A stretch of DNA of 64,000 nt from Bacillota bacterium. Its GTDB lineage: Bacteria > Bacillota > UBA4882 > UBA8346. Shown in pieces: positions 1-8,737 of the stretch (within the stretch, counting starts at the first letter, position 1; each line of letters opens with the position of its first letter). The stretch is taken from positions 124,001 through 188,000 of the forward strand of contig JAEYPR010000002.1 of the NCBI GenBank assembly GCA_023410535.1, in the 5' to 3' direction. The translations under genes and the position numbers were made by a program. The notes under the pieces were generated by a model. That model saw only the letters and a program-made list of their open reading frames with translations. It was not told the DNA's origin and did not search any database.

Positions 1-1589
1 TTTATTCAATTGAAGATTTGGCCGAGTTGATTCATGACTTAAAGAACGCCAACCGTGAGGCGCGGATCAGCGTAAAACTGGTCTCCGAGGTCGGCGTGGG
101 AACCATTGCCGCCGGCGTTGCCAAAGGCCGGGCCGATCTGATTCTGATCAGCGGTTATGATGGCGGAACCGGCGCTTCGCCGCGGACCAGTATCCGCCAT
201 GCCGGACTCCCGTGGGAGCTTGGCTTGGCCGAGACTCATCAAACCCTGCTTATCAACGATTTGCGGAGCCGGGTGGTGATTGAGACCGACGGTAAGCTGA
301 TGACCGGGCGCGACGTCGTCATTGCGGCGCTATTGGGCGCCGAGGAGTACGGTTTTGCAACCCTGCCGTTGGTGGCGATCGGTTGCGTGATGATGCGGGT
401 CTGTAACTTGGATACCTGTCCGGTCGGGGTCGCGACCCAAAACCCCGAACTCCGGAAAAAGTTCACCGGACGCCCCGAATATGTTGTCAATATGATGCGG
501 TTTGTCGCGCAAGAGATGCGCGAGATCATGGCGGAACTCGGTTTCCGGACCATTGACGAGATGATCGGCCGTGTCGATAAACTGGTCAAACGGGATGTTG
601 ATCACTGGAAAGCCAAACATTTGGACTTCAGCAACCTTCTTTATCAACCGGCGGTTGGACCGGAAGTCGGCTGCCGTTGTCAAGTCGTCCAAAACCACCA
701 ATTGCATAAAGCTTTAGACATGCGGCACCTGGTTGAGCTTTGCGCTCCGGCGCTGCAAAACGCTACCCCGGTCAGCGCTACCTTGCCGATTAACAATACC
801 AACCGGGTGGTCGGGACGATCCTCGGCAGCGAACTGACCAAACGATATGGCGCCAAAGGTTTGCCCGAAGATACCATTCAATTGCATTTTCAAGGTTCGG
901 CCGGGCAGAGTTTCGGAGCGTTTGTTCCTGCCGGAATTACTTTGGAACTTGAAGGTGACGCCAACGACTACCTTGGCAAAGGCCTTTCGGGCGGGAAGAT
1001 CATTGTCTATCCGTCCCAGGCTTCCACCTTTAAACCGGAAGAGAACATCCTCATCGGCAACGTCGCTTTTTATGGCGGGACCAGTGGTGAAGCTTATATC
1101 CGGGGCATGGCCGGCGAACGGTTCTGCGTCCGGAACAGCGGTATCAAAGCCGTCGTCGAATCCGTGGGCGACCATGGTTGCGAGTATATGACCGGCGGCC
1201 GGGTGATTGTCCTCGGTCAAACCGGACGGAACTTTGCAGCCGGAATGTCCGGCGGCATCGCTTATGTCCTCGACGCAGCGGGCGACTTCCGCAATCATTG
1301 TAACCTTGAGATGGCCGATGTCGAACCGTTGGCCGACCCGGAAGAGATTGCCGAAGTGAAAATCTTGATCGAACGCCATGCGAAGTACACCGGGAGCGAA
1401 CGGGCCGCCGCGATGTTAGCGGCATGGGAGGAATATTTGCCCAAGTTTGTCCGGGTGATTCCGCGGGATTATAAACGGGTGCTCGAAGCGCTGCAAGACT
1501 TGAAGAAGTCTGGCGTTAGCGCTGAAGAAGCCTTTATGTTAGCATTTGAAGCCAATAAAAGTGACTTGAAACGGGTCAGCGGCAGCTGA
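1..1589 (+). CDS. gltB: Glutamate synthase large subunit, C-terminal part
   Basis: This is the C-terminal third of the large subunit of glutamate synthase, which makes two glutamates from glutamine and 2-oxoglutarate. The 5' end lies outside the window; the frame is open from base 3. The visible part holds the end of the FMN-binding synthase barrel, including GYDGGTGASP, and the 3Fe-4S ligands in the C-x5-C-x4-C pattern (bases 384-419). It then runs into the GXGXG beta-helix domain, with repeated motifs such as GGKIIVYP and GGRVIVLG. The stop is followed within 40 bases by gltD, so the two are one operon. Nothing looks broken. Identification is firm from the motifs and from the neighbour. Confidence 0.96.
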   Translation, partial: YSIEDLAELIHDLKNANREARISVKLVSEVGVGTIAAGVAKGRADLILISGYDGGTGASPRTSIRHAGLPWELGLAETHQTLLINDLRSRVVIETDGKLMTGRDVVIAALLGAEEYGFATLPLVAIGCVMMRVCNLDTCPVGVATQNPELRKKFTGRPEYVVNMMRFVAQEMREIMAELGFRTIDEMIGRVDKLVKRDVDHWKAKHLDFSNLLYQPAVGPEVGCRCQVVQNHQLHKALDMRHLVELCAPALQNATPVSATLPINNTNRVVGTILGSELTKRYGAKGLPEDTIQLHFQGSAGQSFGAFVPAGITLELEGDANDYLGKGLSGGKIIVYPSQASTFKPEENILIGNVAFYGGTSGEAYIRGMAGERFCVRNSGIKAVVESVGDHGCEYMTGGRVIVLGQTGRNFAAGMSGGIAYVLDAAGDFRNHCNLEMADVEPLADPEEIAEVKILIERHAKYTGSERAAAMLAAWEEYLPKFVRVIPRDYKRVLEALQDLKKSGVSAEEAFMLAFEANKSDLKRVSGS

Positions 1590-1626
1590 TGCCGGTCCGT
1601 TTTAAGTCTTGACTGGAGGAAGTACG

Positions 1627-3111
1627 ATGGGCAAACCAACCGGATTTATGGAATACCGACGTGAAGAGCCGTCCGACCGTTCACCTCAAGAACGGTTGCA
1701 GGATTGGCAGGAATTTCATCATCATTGCACCGAGGAGCAGCGGCAACGGCAGGGTGCGCGCTGTATGGACTGCGGAACGCCTTTCTGTCATACGGGCATG
1801 TTGCTGAACGGGATGGCCTCGGGCTGTCCGATCAATAACTTAATCCCGGAATGGAACGACCTAGTTTTCCGGGGACTCTGGCAAGAAGCGTTGTATCGCT
1901 TGCAAAAGACCAATAATTTCCCGGAGTTTACCGGCCGGGTTTGTCCTGCCCCTTGCGAAGGATCCTGTACGTTGGGGATTAATGAACCCTCCGTCACGAT
2001 TAAAAATAATGAATGCGACATCGTCGACCGGGCTTTTGCCGAAGGTTGGGTTACCCCCGAACCGCCGCTTAAACGGACCGGCAAACGTGTGGCGGTGGTT
2101 GGCTCGGGTCCGTCGGGTCTCGCTTGCGCCGCCCAGCTGAACAAAGCCGGCCACACGGTGACTGTTTACGAACGGGCGGACCGGATTGGCGGATTGCTGA
2201 TGTACGGCATTCCCAATATGAAATTGGATAAAGCGGTCGTGCAACGCCGGGTCGACCTAATAGCGGCCGAAGGCGTCCAATTTGTGACCAATACCGAAGT
2301 GGGGGCCGATCTTCCCGTCGCCAAGCTGCAAGCGGAATGCGACGCGGTCGTCCTCTGTGGCGGCGCCACCAAACCGCGGGACTTATCCGTACCGGGTCGC
2401 GAATTGAAAGGGATCCATTTCGCCATGGATTTCTTGAAGGCGAACACTAAAAGCCTGTTGGATTCCGCCCATGTCGACGGTGAATATATCTCTGCCAAAG
2501 GCAAAGATGTTATTGTGATCGGCGGCGGCGACACCGGCACCGACTGTGTCGGGACCTCCTTGCGCCACGGCTGCAAGAGTCTGGTCCAGTTTGAGATTGT
2601 GCCGCAATCAGCCGGAGCGCGGCCCCAGGATAACCCTTGGCCGCAATGGCCGCGAGTACACAAGGTCGACTACGGCCAGGAAGAAGCCATGACGGTCTAC
2701 GGCGTCGATCCCCGGATCTTCTGTATCAGCACCAAACAGTTTGTCGGCGATGCTAACGGCCATGTCAAAGAGGTTCATACCGTCGAAGTGAAATGGGAAA
2801 AAGATGCCAACGGCCGTTATGTGCCGCAGGAAGTCCCCGGTTCACTCAAAATTTGGCCGGCGCAACTGGTTTTATTGGCCATGGGTTTCCTTGGACCGGA
2901 GGATCAGCTCCTCCAACAATTGGGCGTGGAACGGGATCTCCGCTCTAATGTCAAAGCCGAGTGCGGCAACTACGCCACCAACGTGAAAGGCGTTTTCGCC
3001 GCCGGCGATATGCGGCGTGGTCAAAGTTTGGTCGTTTGGGCGATCAACGAAGGACGTCAGGCAGCCCGCGAATGTGATAAGTATCTGATGGGTGAGAGTT
3101 TGTTGCCCTGA
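1627..3111 (+). CDS. gltD: Glutamate synthase small (beta) subunit
   Basis: This 494-residue protein oxidises NADPH and passes electrons to GltB. The N-terminal region has the cysteine clusters CMDCGTPFC and CPAPCEGSC that hold the two 4Fe-4S centres. An FAD Rossmann motif (VVGSGPSGLACAAQ) follows near residue 155, and an NADPH Rossmann motif (VIVIGGGDTGTDC) near residue 295. I start at the ATG at 1627 because TGGAGGA lies 6-12 bases upstream; an upstream in-frame TTG has no such site. Length matches the family. It is the distal gene of gltBD and is followed by a hairpin terminator. Confidence 0.96.
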   Translation: MGKPTGFMEYRREEPSDRSPQERLQDWQEFHHHCTEEQRQRQGARCMDCGTPFCHTGMLLNGMASGCPINNLIPEWNDLVFRGLWQEALYRLQKTNNFPEFTGRVCPAPCEGSCTLGINEPSVTIKNNECDIVDRAFAEGWVTPEPPLKRTGKRVAVVGSGPSGLACAAQLNKAGHTVTVYERADRIGGLLMYGIPNMKLDKAVVQRRVDLIAAEGVQFVTNTEVGADLPVAKLQAECDAVVLCGGATKPRDLSVPGRELKGIHFAMDFLKANTKSLLDSAHVDGEYISAKGKDVIVIGGGDTGTDCVGTSLRHGCKSLVQFEIVPQSAGARPQDNPWPQWPRVHKVDYGQEEAMTVYGVDPRIFCISTKQFVGDANGHVKEVHTVEVKWEKDANGRYVPQEVPGSLKIWPAQLVLLAMGFLGPEDQLLQQLGVERDLRSNVKAECGNYATNVKGVFAAGDMRRGQSLVVWAINEGRQAARECDKYLMGESLLP

Positions 3112-3131
3112 AAATAATCGTTTGGATACGG

Positions 3132-3161
3132 CGCCTCTTCCGGAACGGAAGGGGCGTTTTT
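3132..3161 (+). terminator. Terminator after gltBD
   Basis: An 11-bp stem (CGCCTCTTCCG pairing with CGGAAGGGGCG, one G-T pair) with a 3-base loop is followed at once by TTTTT. Confidence 0.85.
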
Positions 3162-3304
3162 GTGTTTAATTTGGTTCCTAGATTAGGTGGATTGATTTGT
3201 GTTGGGGTTTATTGGAAATGCAGATTGTGTTACAATAAATGCCAATTAATCCAAAACGGAATACAAATAACTACTCAATCATGACCATTCCCAAAGGTGC
3301 GGTT

Positions 3305-3376
3305 ATGAAAGGAATCAATTTGGCAACAATAAGGCAAGAGTTTACCGCCCGAGGGTATCAGATCCAGGAAACATAG
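3305..3376 (+). CDS. Possible 23-residue leader or short ORF
   Basis: An ATG preceded by AAAGGTG opens a 23-codon frame (MKGINLATIRQEF and on) that stops 15 bases before the DUF438 gene. It may be a translated leader peptide or a decayed small gene. I recognise no family, and the frame is short enough to be chance. Confidence 0.25.
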   Translation: MKGINLATIRQEFTARGYQIQET

Positions 3377-3391
3377 GGAGGCTGTAAGTTT

Positions 3392-4624
3392 TTGAGTGAA
3401 TATATTAATAACCGAGAATACCGGCAGCAAGTTTTAAAAGAACTAATTACCGAGTTACACCAAGGCAAAAGCGTGGCCGAGGTGAAGTCGCGTTTTGCCG
3501 AATTAATCGAAGGCGTTTCGGCAACGGAGATCTCCGAGATGGAGCAGGCGCTGATCGCCGAGGGAATGCCAGTCGCAGAGATCCAACGGCTTTGTGACGT
3601 CCATGCCGCCGTCTTCAAAGGGTCAATTGCCGAGATTCACAATCCCCCCAAGGCGGAGACCACGCCGGGTCACCCGCTTCATACCTTTAAGTTAGAGAAC
3701 CGGGCGTTGGAGGAGCTGATTAATAACCGGATCAAACCCCATTTAAACGAGTTCCAGGCCGATGATAGCCACACCGAGCTTCACAGCTTGATCGAAGACT
3801 TCAACCTGTTGTGGGATGTTGATAAGCACTACTCCCGCAAAGAAAACCTGCTCTTTCCCTACATGGAGAAGTATGGGATCACTGCGCCACCCAAAGTGAT
3901 GTGGGGCGTTGACGATGAGATCCGGGCCGGGATCAAGGACGTCAAAAAAGGGTTGCTCAAGTATGACCGGGGAAGCCGGGACGCCGTCAGCGCCAAAGCT
4001 CGGGAGACGGTGGAGCAAGTGACCGAGATGATCTTTAAGGAGGAAAATATTCTCTTCCCAATGGTCGCCGAGACCCTGACGGAAGATGAGTGGTTGACGA
4101 TCGCCGACGAAAGCGTCGCGATCGGGTACTGTCTGACTGAACCTCAAAGCAAATGGCAGCCGGTCCGGGTCAATATTGAGGCCAAAGAGCGGCAGCAAGG
4201 GGAAGAACCGTCCAACAACGGCTATATCAAGTTTGAGACCGGAATTATGACTCCGGCTGAGATCAATGCGATGTTAAATACATTGCCGATCGACATCACC
4301 TTTGTCGACAAGGACGGGGTCGTCAAATACTTTTCGCAGGGCCGGGAGCGGATCTTTCCTCGCACGAAAGCGATTATCGGCCGCACGGTTCAAAACTGCC
4401 ATCCACCGGCCAGCGTCCACATCGTCGAACAGGTCGTCAGTGACTTGATGTCCGGTATGAAGGATCACGAGGACTTTTGGATCCGCCTGGGCGACCAGTA
4501 CGCTTTCATTCGTTATTTTGCGGTGCGGGGCGCCAACCATGAGTACATCGGCACCGTCGAAGTAACTCAAAACATCCAACCGATCCAGGAGATTAACGGC
4601 GAGAAACGGTTGCTCGCCGATTGA
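3392..4624 (+). CDS. DUF438 / hemerythrin-HHE / PAS protein
   Basis: This is a 410-residue soluble protein of three parts. Residues 1-85 are the DUF438 domain (begins MSEYINNREYRQQVL). Residues 95-245 form a hemerythrin-like HHE four-helix bundle with His and Glu metal ligands in HYSRKENLLFP and FKEENILFPM. Residues 275-405 are a PAS-like domain (LPIDITFVDKDGVVKYFS). Proteins of this architecture are common in anaerobic Bacillota and are thought to bind a di-iron or O2/NO-related ligand; no enzyme activity is established. I use the TTG at 3392 because GGGAGG sits 9-14 bases upstream. It appears monocistronic with a terminator behind it. Confidence 0.85.
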   Translation: MSEYINNREYRQQVLKELITELHQGKSVAEVKSRFAELIEGVSATEISEMEQALIAEGMPVAEIQRLCDVHAAVFKGSIAEIHNPPKAETTPGHPLHTFKLENRALEELINNRIKPHLNEFQADDSHTELHSLIEDFNLLWDVDKHYSRKENLLFPYMEKYGITAPPKVMWGVDDEIRAGIKDVKKGLLKYDRGSRDAVSAKARETVEQVTEMIFKEENILFPMVAETLTEDEWLTIADESVAIGYCLTEPQSKWQPVRVNIEAKERQQGEEPSNNGYIKFETGIMTPAEINAMLNTLPIDITFVDKDGVVKYFSQGRERIFPRTKAIIGRTVQNCHPPASVHIVEQVVSDLMSGMKDHEDFWIRLGDQYAFIRYFAVRGANHEYIGTVEVTQNIQPIQEINGEKRLLAD

Positions 4625-4656
4625 TTGTTGTTCGGCTTCGCAATATTTTAAATTAC

Positions 4657-4699
4657 TGAGCAACCCTTCGGTGAATGCACATGGGTTGCTCATGTTTTA
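4657..4699 (+). terminator. Terminator after the DUF438 gene
   Basis: A perfect 10-bp stem (TGAGCAACCC with GGGTTGCTCA) is followed by a T-rich run, TGTTTTATTT. Confidence 0.75.
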
Positions 4700-4752
4700 T
4701 TTGAAGCTCAAACGGTTCATTAAACCAGGGAGATGTAGGTTGTACAATTCAT

Positions 4753-4782
4753 GTGACAAATGAGCCCATTTCAAGCTATAAT
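4753..4782 (+). promoter_or_regulatory. Sigma-A-type promoter for the DUF454 gene
   Basis: GTGACA (4753-4758), an 18-base spacer and a consensus TATAAT (4777-4782) lie 38 bases before the start codon. Confidence 0.6.
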
Positions 4783-4820
4783 AAAAAAATCCATAACTGA
4801 TTAAAGACAGGAGGATCAAC

Positions 4821-5258
4821 TTGGATAAGCCTCTTTCCTTCCCAATTCGTTGTTTATTTGTGGTCTTGGGCACCATCTGCCTTGGGTTGGCGGTGCTCGG
4901 AGCAATTTTACCGGTGTTGCCGGCGACTCCGTTTGTTTTGGGAGCGATGTTTTGTTACGGCCGGGGCTCGGAACGGCTATCTCGTTGGCTACTGCGGCAG
5001 AAGTTTATCGCCCGTTGTGTAGCGGATTTGACGACGCGCCGGGGATTAACCGCTAAAACCAAACGGGCGATTGTCGGAGTCGCTGCGCTGACCATGACCG
5101 TGGCTGCGGTACTGATCAACAAACCGGTGATGTATATTGTTTTTGGAATCCTTATCGGCATCAAAGTGTTATATTTTCATTTTGGAATTAAAACAATCCC
5201 CGAAACCAGCGCTCTGGCGCAGTGCAGTGATGAACCGTGTGTTACTGAAAAAGAATAA
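4821..5258 (+). CDS. DUF454 (YbaN-like) inner-membrane protein
   Basis: This is a 145-residue protein of the DUF454 family, whose function is unknown. It has a hydrophobic hairpin near residues 8-48 containing the conserved LGAILPVLPATPF segment, a short basic cytoplasmic stretch (residues 50-78), and two more membrane segments (about 80-121). The TTG start at 4821 is chosen for AGGAGGA 5-11 bases upstream. It sits just before the siderophore receptor on the same strand, but a regulated promoter lies between them, so shared transcription is not certain. Members of this family often occur near iron or haem genes; a link here is only inference. Confidence 0.85.
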   Translation: MDKPLSFPIRCLFVVLGTICLGLAVLGAILPVLPATPFVLGAMFCYGRGSERLSRWLLRQKFIARCVADLTTRRGLTAKTKRAIVGVAALTMTVAAVLINKPVMYIVFGILIGIKVLYFHFGIKTIPETSALAQCSDEPCVTEKE

Positions 5259-5269
5259 AAATATATTGC

Positions 5270-5318
5270 TAAAAATCGTAATATTGTTATAAGCGATCCA
5301 AACGAAACGTGGTATCCT
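5270..5318 (+). promoter_or_regulatory. Siderophore-receptor promoter: shared operator plus extended -10
   Basis: Bases 5270-5298 match 11221-11249 upstream of the permease gene at all but three positions; the shared core begins TAAAAATCG and ends GTTATAAG-GATC. Both copies continue with CGAAA, then TGGTAT at the -10. The -10 here is TGgTATccT (hexamer 5313-5318), an extended -10 with no obvious -35, as expected for a promoter needing an activator. The AraC-type regulator at 10416-11186 is the likely binder. The TSS would be near 5325, leaving a leader of about 100 bases. Confidence 0.7.
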
Positions 5319-5358
5319 TGAAATAAGTTCAAGCGCTGGGCTAGAAGGTTTGTCTGGA

Positions 5359-5405
5359 TTCGCCATGTTATAAAAGTTAGGTTTAACTAACTCTAGAATG
5401 GCGAA
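5359..5405 (+). promoter_or_regulatory. Iron-box-like palindrome nested in a larger inverted repeat
   Basis: AGTTAG (5375-5380) and CTAACT (5387-5392) flank GTTTAA. Outside them TTCGCCAT (5359-5366) pairs with ATGGCGAA (5398-5405). The inner element resembles DtxR/IdeR boxes (consensus TTAGGTTAGCCTAACCTAA). It lies in the 5' leader, between the -10 and the start codon, so it could be a repressor site, an RNA hairpin, or both. A similar nested element is at 11306-11355. Confidence 0.55.
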
Positions 5406-5428
5406 ACCATAGAGAGGAGAATTAAATA

Positions 5429-7642
5429 ATGACTTTGAAAAAAGGGAAGCTTAAGCCGTTTTTGTATAGCGCGGTCTTGACCGTAGCATTGATCATGAAT
5501 TGGTTTGGCAGTGTTAACGCTGCTGAGAGTACGGTCACTCCCGCATCGGCTCAACAAACGCAAGAAACTATGGGTGATACCAATCAAGAAACAGCGACAA
5601 CCACAGTCGCGGTTACTGAGGTGGAAGTGACGGAAAAGAAAGACGAACCGGTGGCTCGCGACGCTAATCTCGGGGTATTGGGCGACCAGAATATGATGGA
5701 CACTCCCTTTAACGTCGTCAGCTATACCGCAGCGACCATCGAAGATCAGCAGGCCGATACGTTGTACGACGTGCTCATCGGCGATCCGTCGGTCCGCTTC
5801 ACCACTTCAGGCGGGCACAGCAATGAAAACTACAAAATCCGCGGTTTGGACATTAATTTCCAGCATCTCTATTTCAACGGGATGCAGGGTTTGGCACCGC
5901 AATACCACGCTCCAGTTGAGTTCCTGGAACGGGTGGAAGTACTTAAAGGGCCAAGTTCCTTTCTTTACGGCGGTGTGAATACCTCAGTGGGCGGCGCCAT
6001 CAACCTGGTGCCCAAACGCGCCGCGGAGGAGGATGTCACCAACTTTACCACCAACTATGCCTCCGCGGCGCATTTAGGCGGACATATCGACATGGGGCGC
6101 CGCTTCGGCGCGAATAACGAATGGGGTATTCGTTTCAACGTTCTTTATGCGGACGGCGACAACGGAGTCGACGACCAGTCCAAAGAACGGTCGCTAGGCG
6201 CTCTGGCGGTGGATTATCGGAGCGACCAATGGCGGCTATCGCTGGATGCCTACGGGTCAAAAGAGAGTTATGATAATGGATCGACCTCCATGTATAATCT
6301 AACCAGATACGTGGAAGCTCCAGAAGGGTCGACCAACATTTACCGCGGAACCTCGGGAAAAATGCGGAATGATGGCATCCTGTTGAAAGGCGAGTATGAC
6401 ATCGGGGACAATGTAACCGCATATGCCGGTATCGGTACTTTATCATCCAACGCGACCGGCCTCATTAACGGCAATCATGTTCTAAACCTTCAGTCCGATG
6501 GAACGGCTCTTGCCCGGAATGTCTATAAGCAAAATTTTTGGACCGAAACCACCTCCTCCGAGCTGGGACTGCGCGGCACTTACCAGACCGGTGCGGTAAA
6601 GCAACGGCTTGTACTGGGCGCAAGCTTTATGGATACGGATTATTCCAATGCTTTTGCCCAGGGTGCCGGCAATTATCCGACCAACATTTATCATCCGATT
6701 TCGCTGGCCGGCTACTTTGATAGCCTGGCACAGCCGGCCAAGGGCCAAAAAACGCTCATCACCGAACTTTCCAGTATTGTCCTGTCCGATACGCTTTCCG
6801 TCAGTGAAGATAAAGCGCAGTTAACGTTAGGGGTACGGCGGCAAAAGGTGAACCAGACAAGTTATACCTACTTCAATACCTTCGCCACTGGAACACCGAA
6901 AACGATCACTCCGTATGACGCGGACGCCACGACGCCCATGGTCGGGCTCGTCGTCAAACCGTGGGGGCAATCGGTGGCGTTATACGCCAACTATATTGAA
7001 GCGCTTTCGCCCGGCACGGTGGTTGGCGCAACCTATGACAACGCCAATGAAGTGTTGGCGCCGTATAAAACCAAACAACATGAAATCGGCGTCAAGTGGG
7101 ACAATGGAAATTTCGCTAACACCCTGGCCATTTTCCAAATTAAAATGCCAAGTTATTTGACGACGAATAATATCTATTCCTATGACGGCGAGCAACGAAA
7201 CCGCGGCATTGAATGGAATATCTTCGGCAGCGTAGCGAAGGATCTCCATCTTCTGGGCGGCATTGCCTATACCGATAGCGAACTGGTCCGTACCAATACC
7301 AGCGCCAATAACGGCAACACCGCGTTTGGCGTCCCGGAATGGACGGTTAATGCCGGCATCGATTGGGACACGTCGTGGAATCGTGATCTGACGCTTTCGT
7401 TGTTGACGGTATACACCGGTTCTCAATATATCAATAATGCTAACTCCATCGAAATTCCAAGCTGGGTTCGATATGACATCGGCGCACGGTACAAAGCCGT
7501 AATCCGGGAGATACCGGTCACCTACCGGCTCAGCGTGGAAAACCTGTTTGACCGACACTACTGGGCAGGTTGTTTCAACGAATCGTATGCGACGTTAGGC
7601 AGCCCCCGCACCATTAAACTGTCGGCGACCATGAAGTTCTAA
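5429..7642 (+). CDS. TonB-dependent outer-membrane siderophore receptor
   Basis: This 737-residue protein is an outer-membrane beta-barrel that takes up ferric siderophores with energy from TonB. It has a Sec signal peptide (basic start, hydrophobic stretch, cleavage near VNA-A at about residue 31). A candidate TonB box lies around TTTVAVTEVEV. The plug domain (about residues 75-195) carries typical motifs: TPFNVVSYTA, IRGLDINFQ, VEVLKGPSSFLYGG and GGAINLVPK. The rest is a barrel that ends RTIKLSATMKF, the C-terminal Phe being the usual insertion signal for the Bam machinery. Overall it looks like the FhuE/ferrichrome-type receptor group, but the ligand cannot be read from sequence. Neighbouring Fes-type esterases favour an ester-linked catecholate. 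Its presence means the cell has an outer membrane. Confidence 0.95.
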   Translation: MTLKKGKLKPFLYSAVLTVALIMNWFGSVNAAESTVTPASAQQTQETMGDTNQETATTTVAVTEVEVTEKKDEPVARDANLGVLGDQNMMDTPFNVVSYTAATIEDQQADTLYDVLIGDPSVRFTTSGGHSNENYKIRGLDINFQHLYFNGMQGLAPQYHAPVEFLERVEVLKGPSSFLYGGVNTSVGGAINLVPKRAAEEDVTNFTTNYASAAHLGGHIDMGRRFGANNEWGIRFNVLYADGDNGVDDQSKERSLGALAVDYRSDQWRLSLDAYGSKESYDNGSTSMYNLTRYVEAPEGSTNIYRGTSGKMRNDGILLKGEYDIGDNVTAYAGIGTLSSNATGLINGNHVLNLQSDGTALARNVYKQNFWTETTSSELGLRGTYQTGAVKQRLVLGASFMDTDYSNAFAQGAGNYPTNIYHPISLAGYFDSLAQPAKGQKTLITELSSIVLSDTLSVSEDKAQLTLGVRRQKVNQTSYTYFNTFATGTPKTITPYDADATTPMVGLVVKPWGQSVALYANYIEALSPGTVVGATYDNANEVLAPYKTKQHEIGVKWDNGNFANTLAIFQIKMPSYLTTNNIYSYDGEQRNRGIEWNIFGSVAKDLHLLGGIAYTDSELVRTNTSANNGNTAFGVPEWTVNAGIDWDTSWNRDLTLSLLTVYTGSQYINNANSIEIPSWVRYDIGARYKAVIREIPVTYRLSVENLFDRHYWAGCFNESYATLGSPRTIKLSATMKF

Positions 7643-7683
7643 TCGAGGGTGAGTTTTACGCGGGAGAAAAATTTCCAAATCGG

Positions 7684-7713
7684 TTCAGGCCAGTCCGTAA
7701 AGATTGGCCTGAA
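7684..7713 (+). terminator. Intergenic hairpin between receptor and binding-protein genes
   Basis: TTCAGGCCAGTC pairs with GATTGGCCTGAA (one G-T pair) around a 6-base loop and is followed by TCTTTCG. The T-run is weak, so it is more likely a partial terminator or an mRNA-stabilising stem that sets receptor expression above the downstream genes. Confidence 0.5.
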
Positions 7714-7746
7714 TCTTTCGCTTGAGGATCAAAAGGAGGAATGGTT

Positions 7747-8718
7747 ATGAAAAAAGTTTGGGTTAAGCCGCTCATCTTCTTGACACTCTACAGTCTGGTG
7801 ATTGGGATTTATTTTATGGATAAGGTTTCCCGGACTGATTTTGCTCCCAATGCCGCGCCAAAACCGCAAATCGGCGCCAAACGAGTCTTTCGTTATCTCG
7901 GAAAAGACTATCTGCTTCCGGTGAAGACCGAACGGATTGTGGTGACGGGGGCCTTGGAGGCGTTAGAGGATCTGCTGGCGTTGCAAGTGAAACCGGTCGG
8001 CGTGATGACGATTGGCGGAACTTTCCCGCCGCTGTTTGCGGCGATTACCCACGGCGCTAAGGCGATAGGGGAACGGACCCAGCCGAATTTGGAAGCGATT
8101 TTAAAACTGCAACCCGAAGTCATTATCAGTAGTGATAAGTTCCCGGCGGCGACAACGGGACAGTTGCAAAAGATCGCTCCGACCATTCCGATTTCCCACT
8201 TTCCCGGCGACGGTGAAGCCAACCTGCGTTTCCTCGGCGAACTGACCGGTAAACAAATTGTGGTATCCAAAATTCTGAATGATTACCGCCAGAGTTTGGC
8301 GACAGCCCGGGCCGACCTGCCCGCAGCGGTCAAAAAGCGGAAGGTCGTCGCTGTGCGCATCCGGATGGGGAATATCGGGGTTTATCCGCCCAACGTCTTT
8401 TTTAATGATCTACTTTATAACGATTTGGGCTTGCCGGTGCCGGAGGAGCTGCAAACCGTGAAAACTCAGGAACTGATCTCCTTGGAAAAGTTCAGTGAAA
8501 TAGATCCCGATTATATTTTTGTCCAGTATGCGGTGGCGGAAAGCGCGGCGCAACCAAAAGCCTTGGACGAATTGCGGCAGAACCCGATCTGGCGCAGCAT
8601 GAAGGCAGTGAAAAACGGCCGCGTCTTCATCAATGTGGTCGACCCGTTAGTTCAAGGAGTGGCAATCGGCGGGAAGATCCAGTTTTTAAAAGCGGTCGTC
8701 GCTAAATTATCGCAGTAA
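7747..8718 (+). CDS. Ferric-siderophore ABC transporter binding protein
   Basis: This 323-residue protein is a class III (FecB/FhuD-like) substrate-binding protein that would hand ferric siderophore to the permease encoded at 11410-13432. The N-terminus MKKVWVKPLIFLTLYSLVIG is a hydrophobic anchor or signal with no lipobox cysteine, so it is either membrane-anchored or free in the periplasm. Two lobes joined by a helix are suggested by ERIVVTGALEALEDLLAL, KLQPEVIISSDKF and NPIWRSMKAVKNGRVF. I start at the ATG at 7747 because AGGAGG ends seven bases upstream; the ATG at 7741 is too close to it. It follows the receptor and precedes an esterase gene by 19 bases. Confidence 0.9.
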   Translation: MKKVWVKPLIFLTLYSLVIGIYFMDKVSRTDFAPNAAPKPQIGAKRVFRYLGKDYLLPVKTERIVVTGALEALEDLLALQVKPVGVMTIGGTFPPLFAAITHGAKAIGERTQPNLEAILKLQPEVIISSDKFPAATTGQLQKIAPTIPISHFPGDGEANLRFLGELTGKQIVVSKILNDYRQSLATARADLPAAVKKRKVVAVRIRMGNIGVYPPNVFFNDLLYNDLGLPVPEELQTVKTQELISLEKFSEIDPDYIFVQYAVAESAAQPKALDELRQNPIWRSMKAVKNGRVFINVVDPLVQGVAIGGKIQFLKAVVAKLSQ

Positions 8719-8737
8719 TTGAAGGGAGGAAGCGCTA

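Noticed and set aside
714..1379. Long minus-strand frame opposite gltB
   Set aside because: The plus strand is clearly gltB with conserved motifs; the opposite frame matches no family.
6980..7558. Minus-strand frame of 192 codons opposite the receptor gene
   Set aside because: It is the shadow of the beta-barrel coding sequence.
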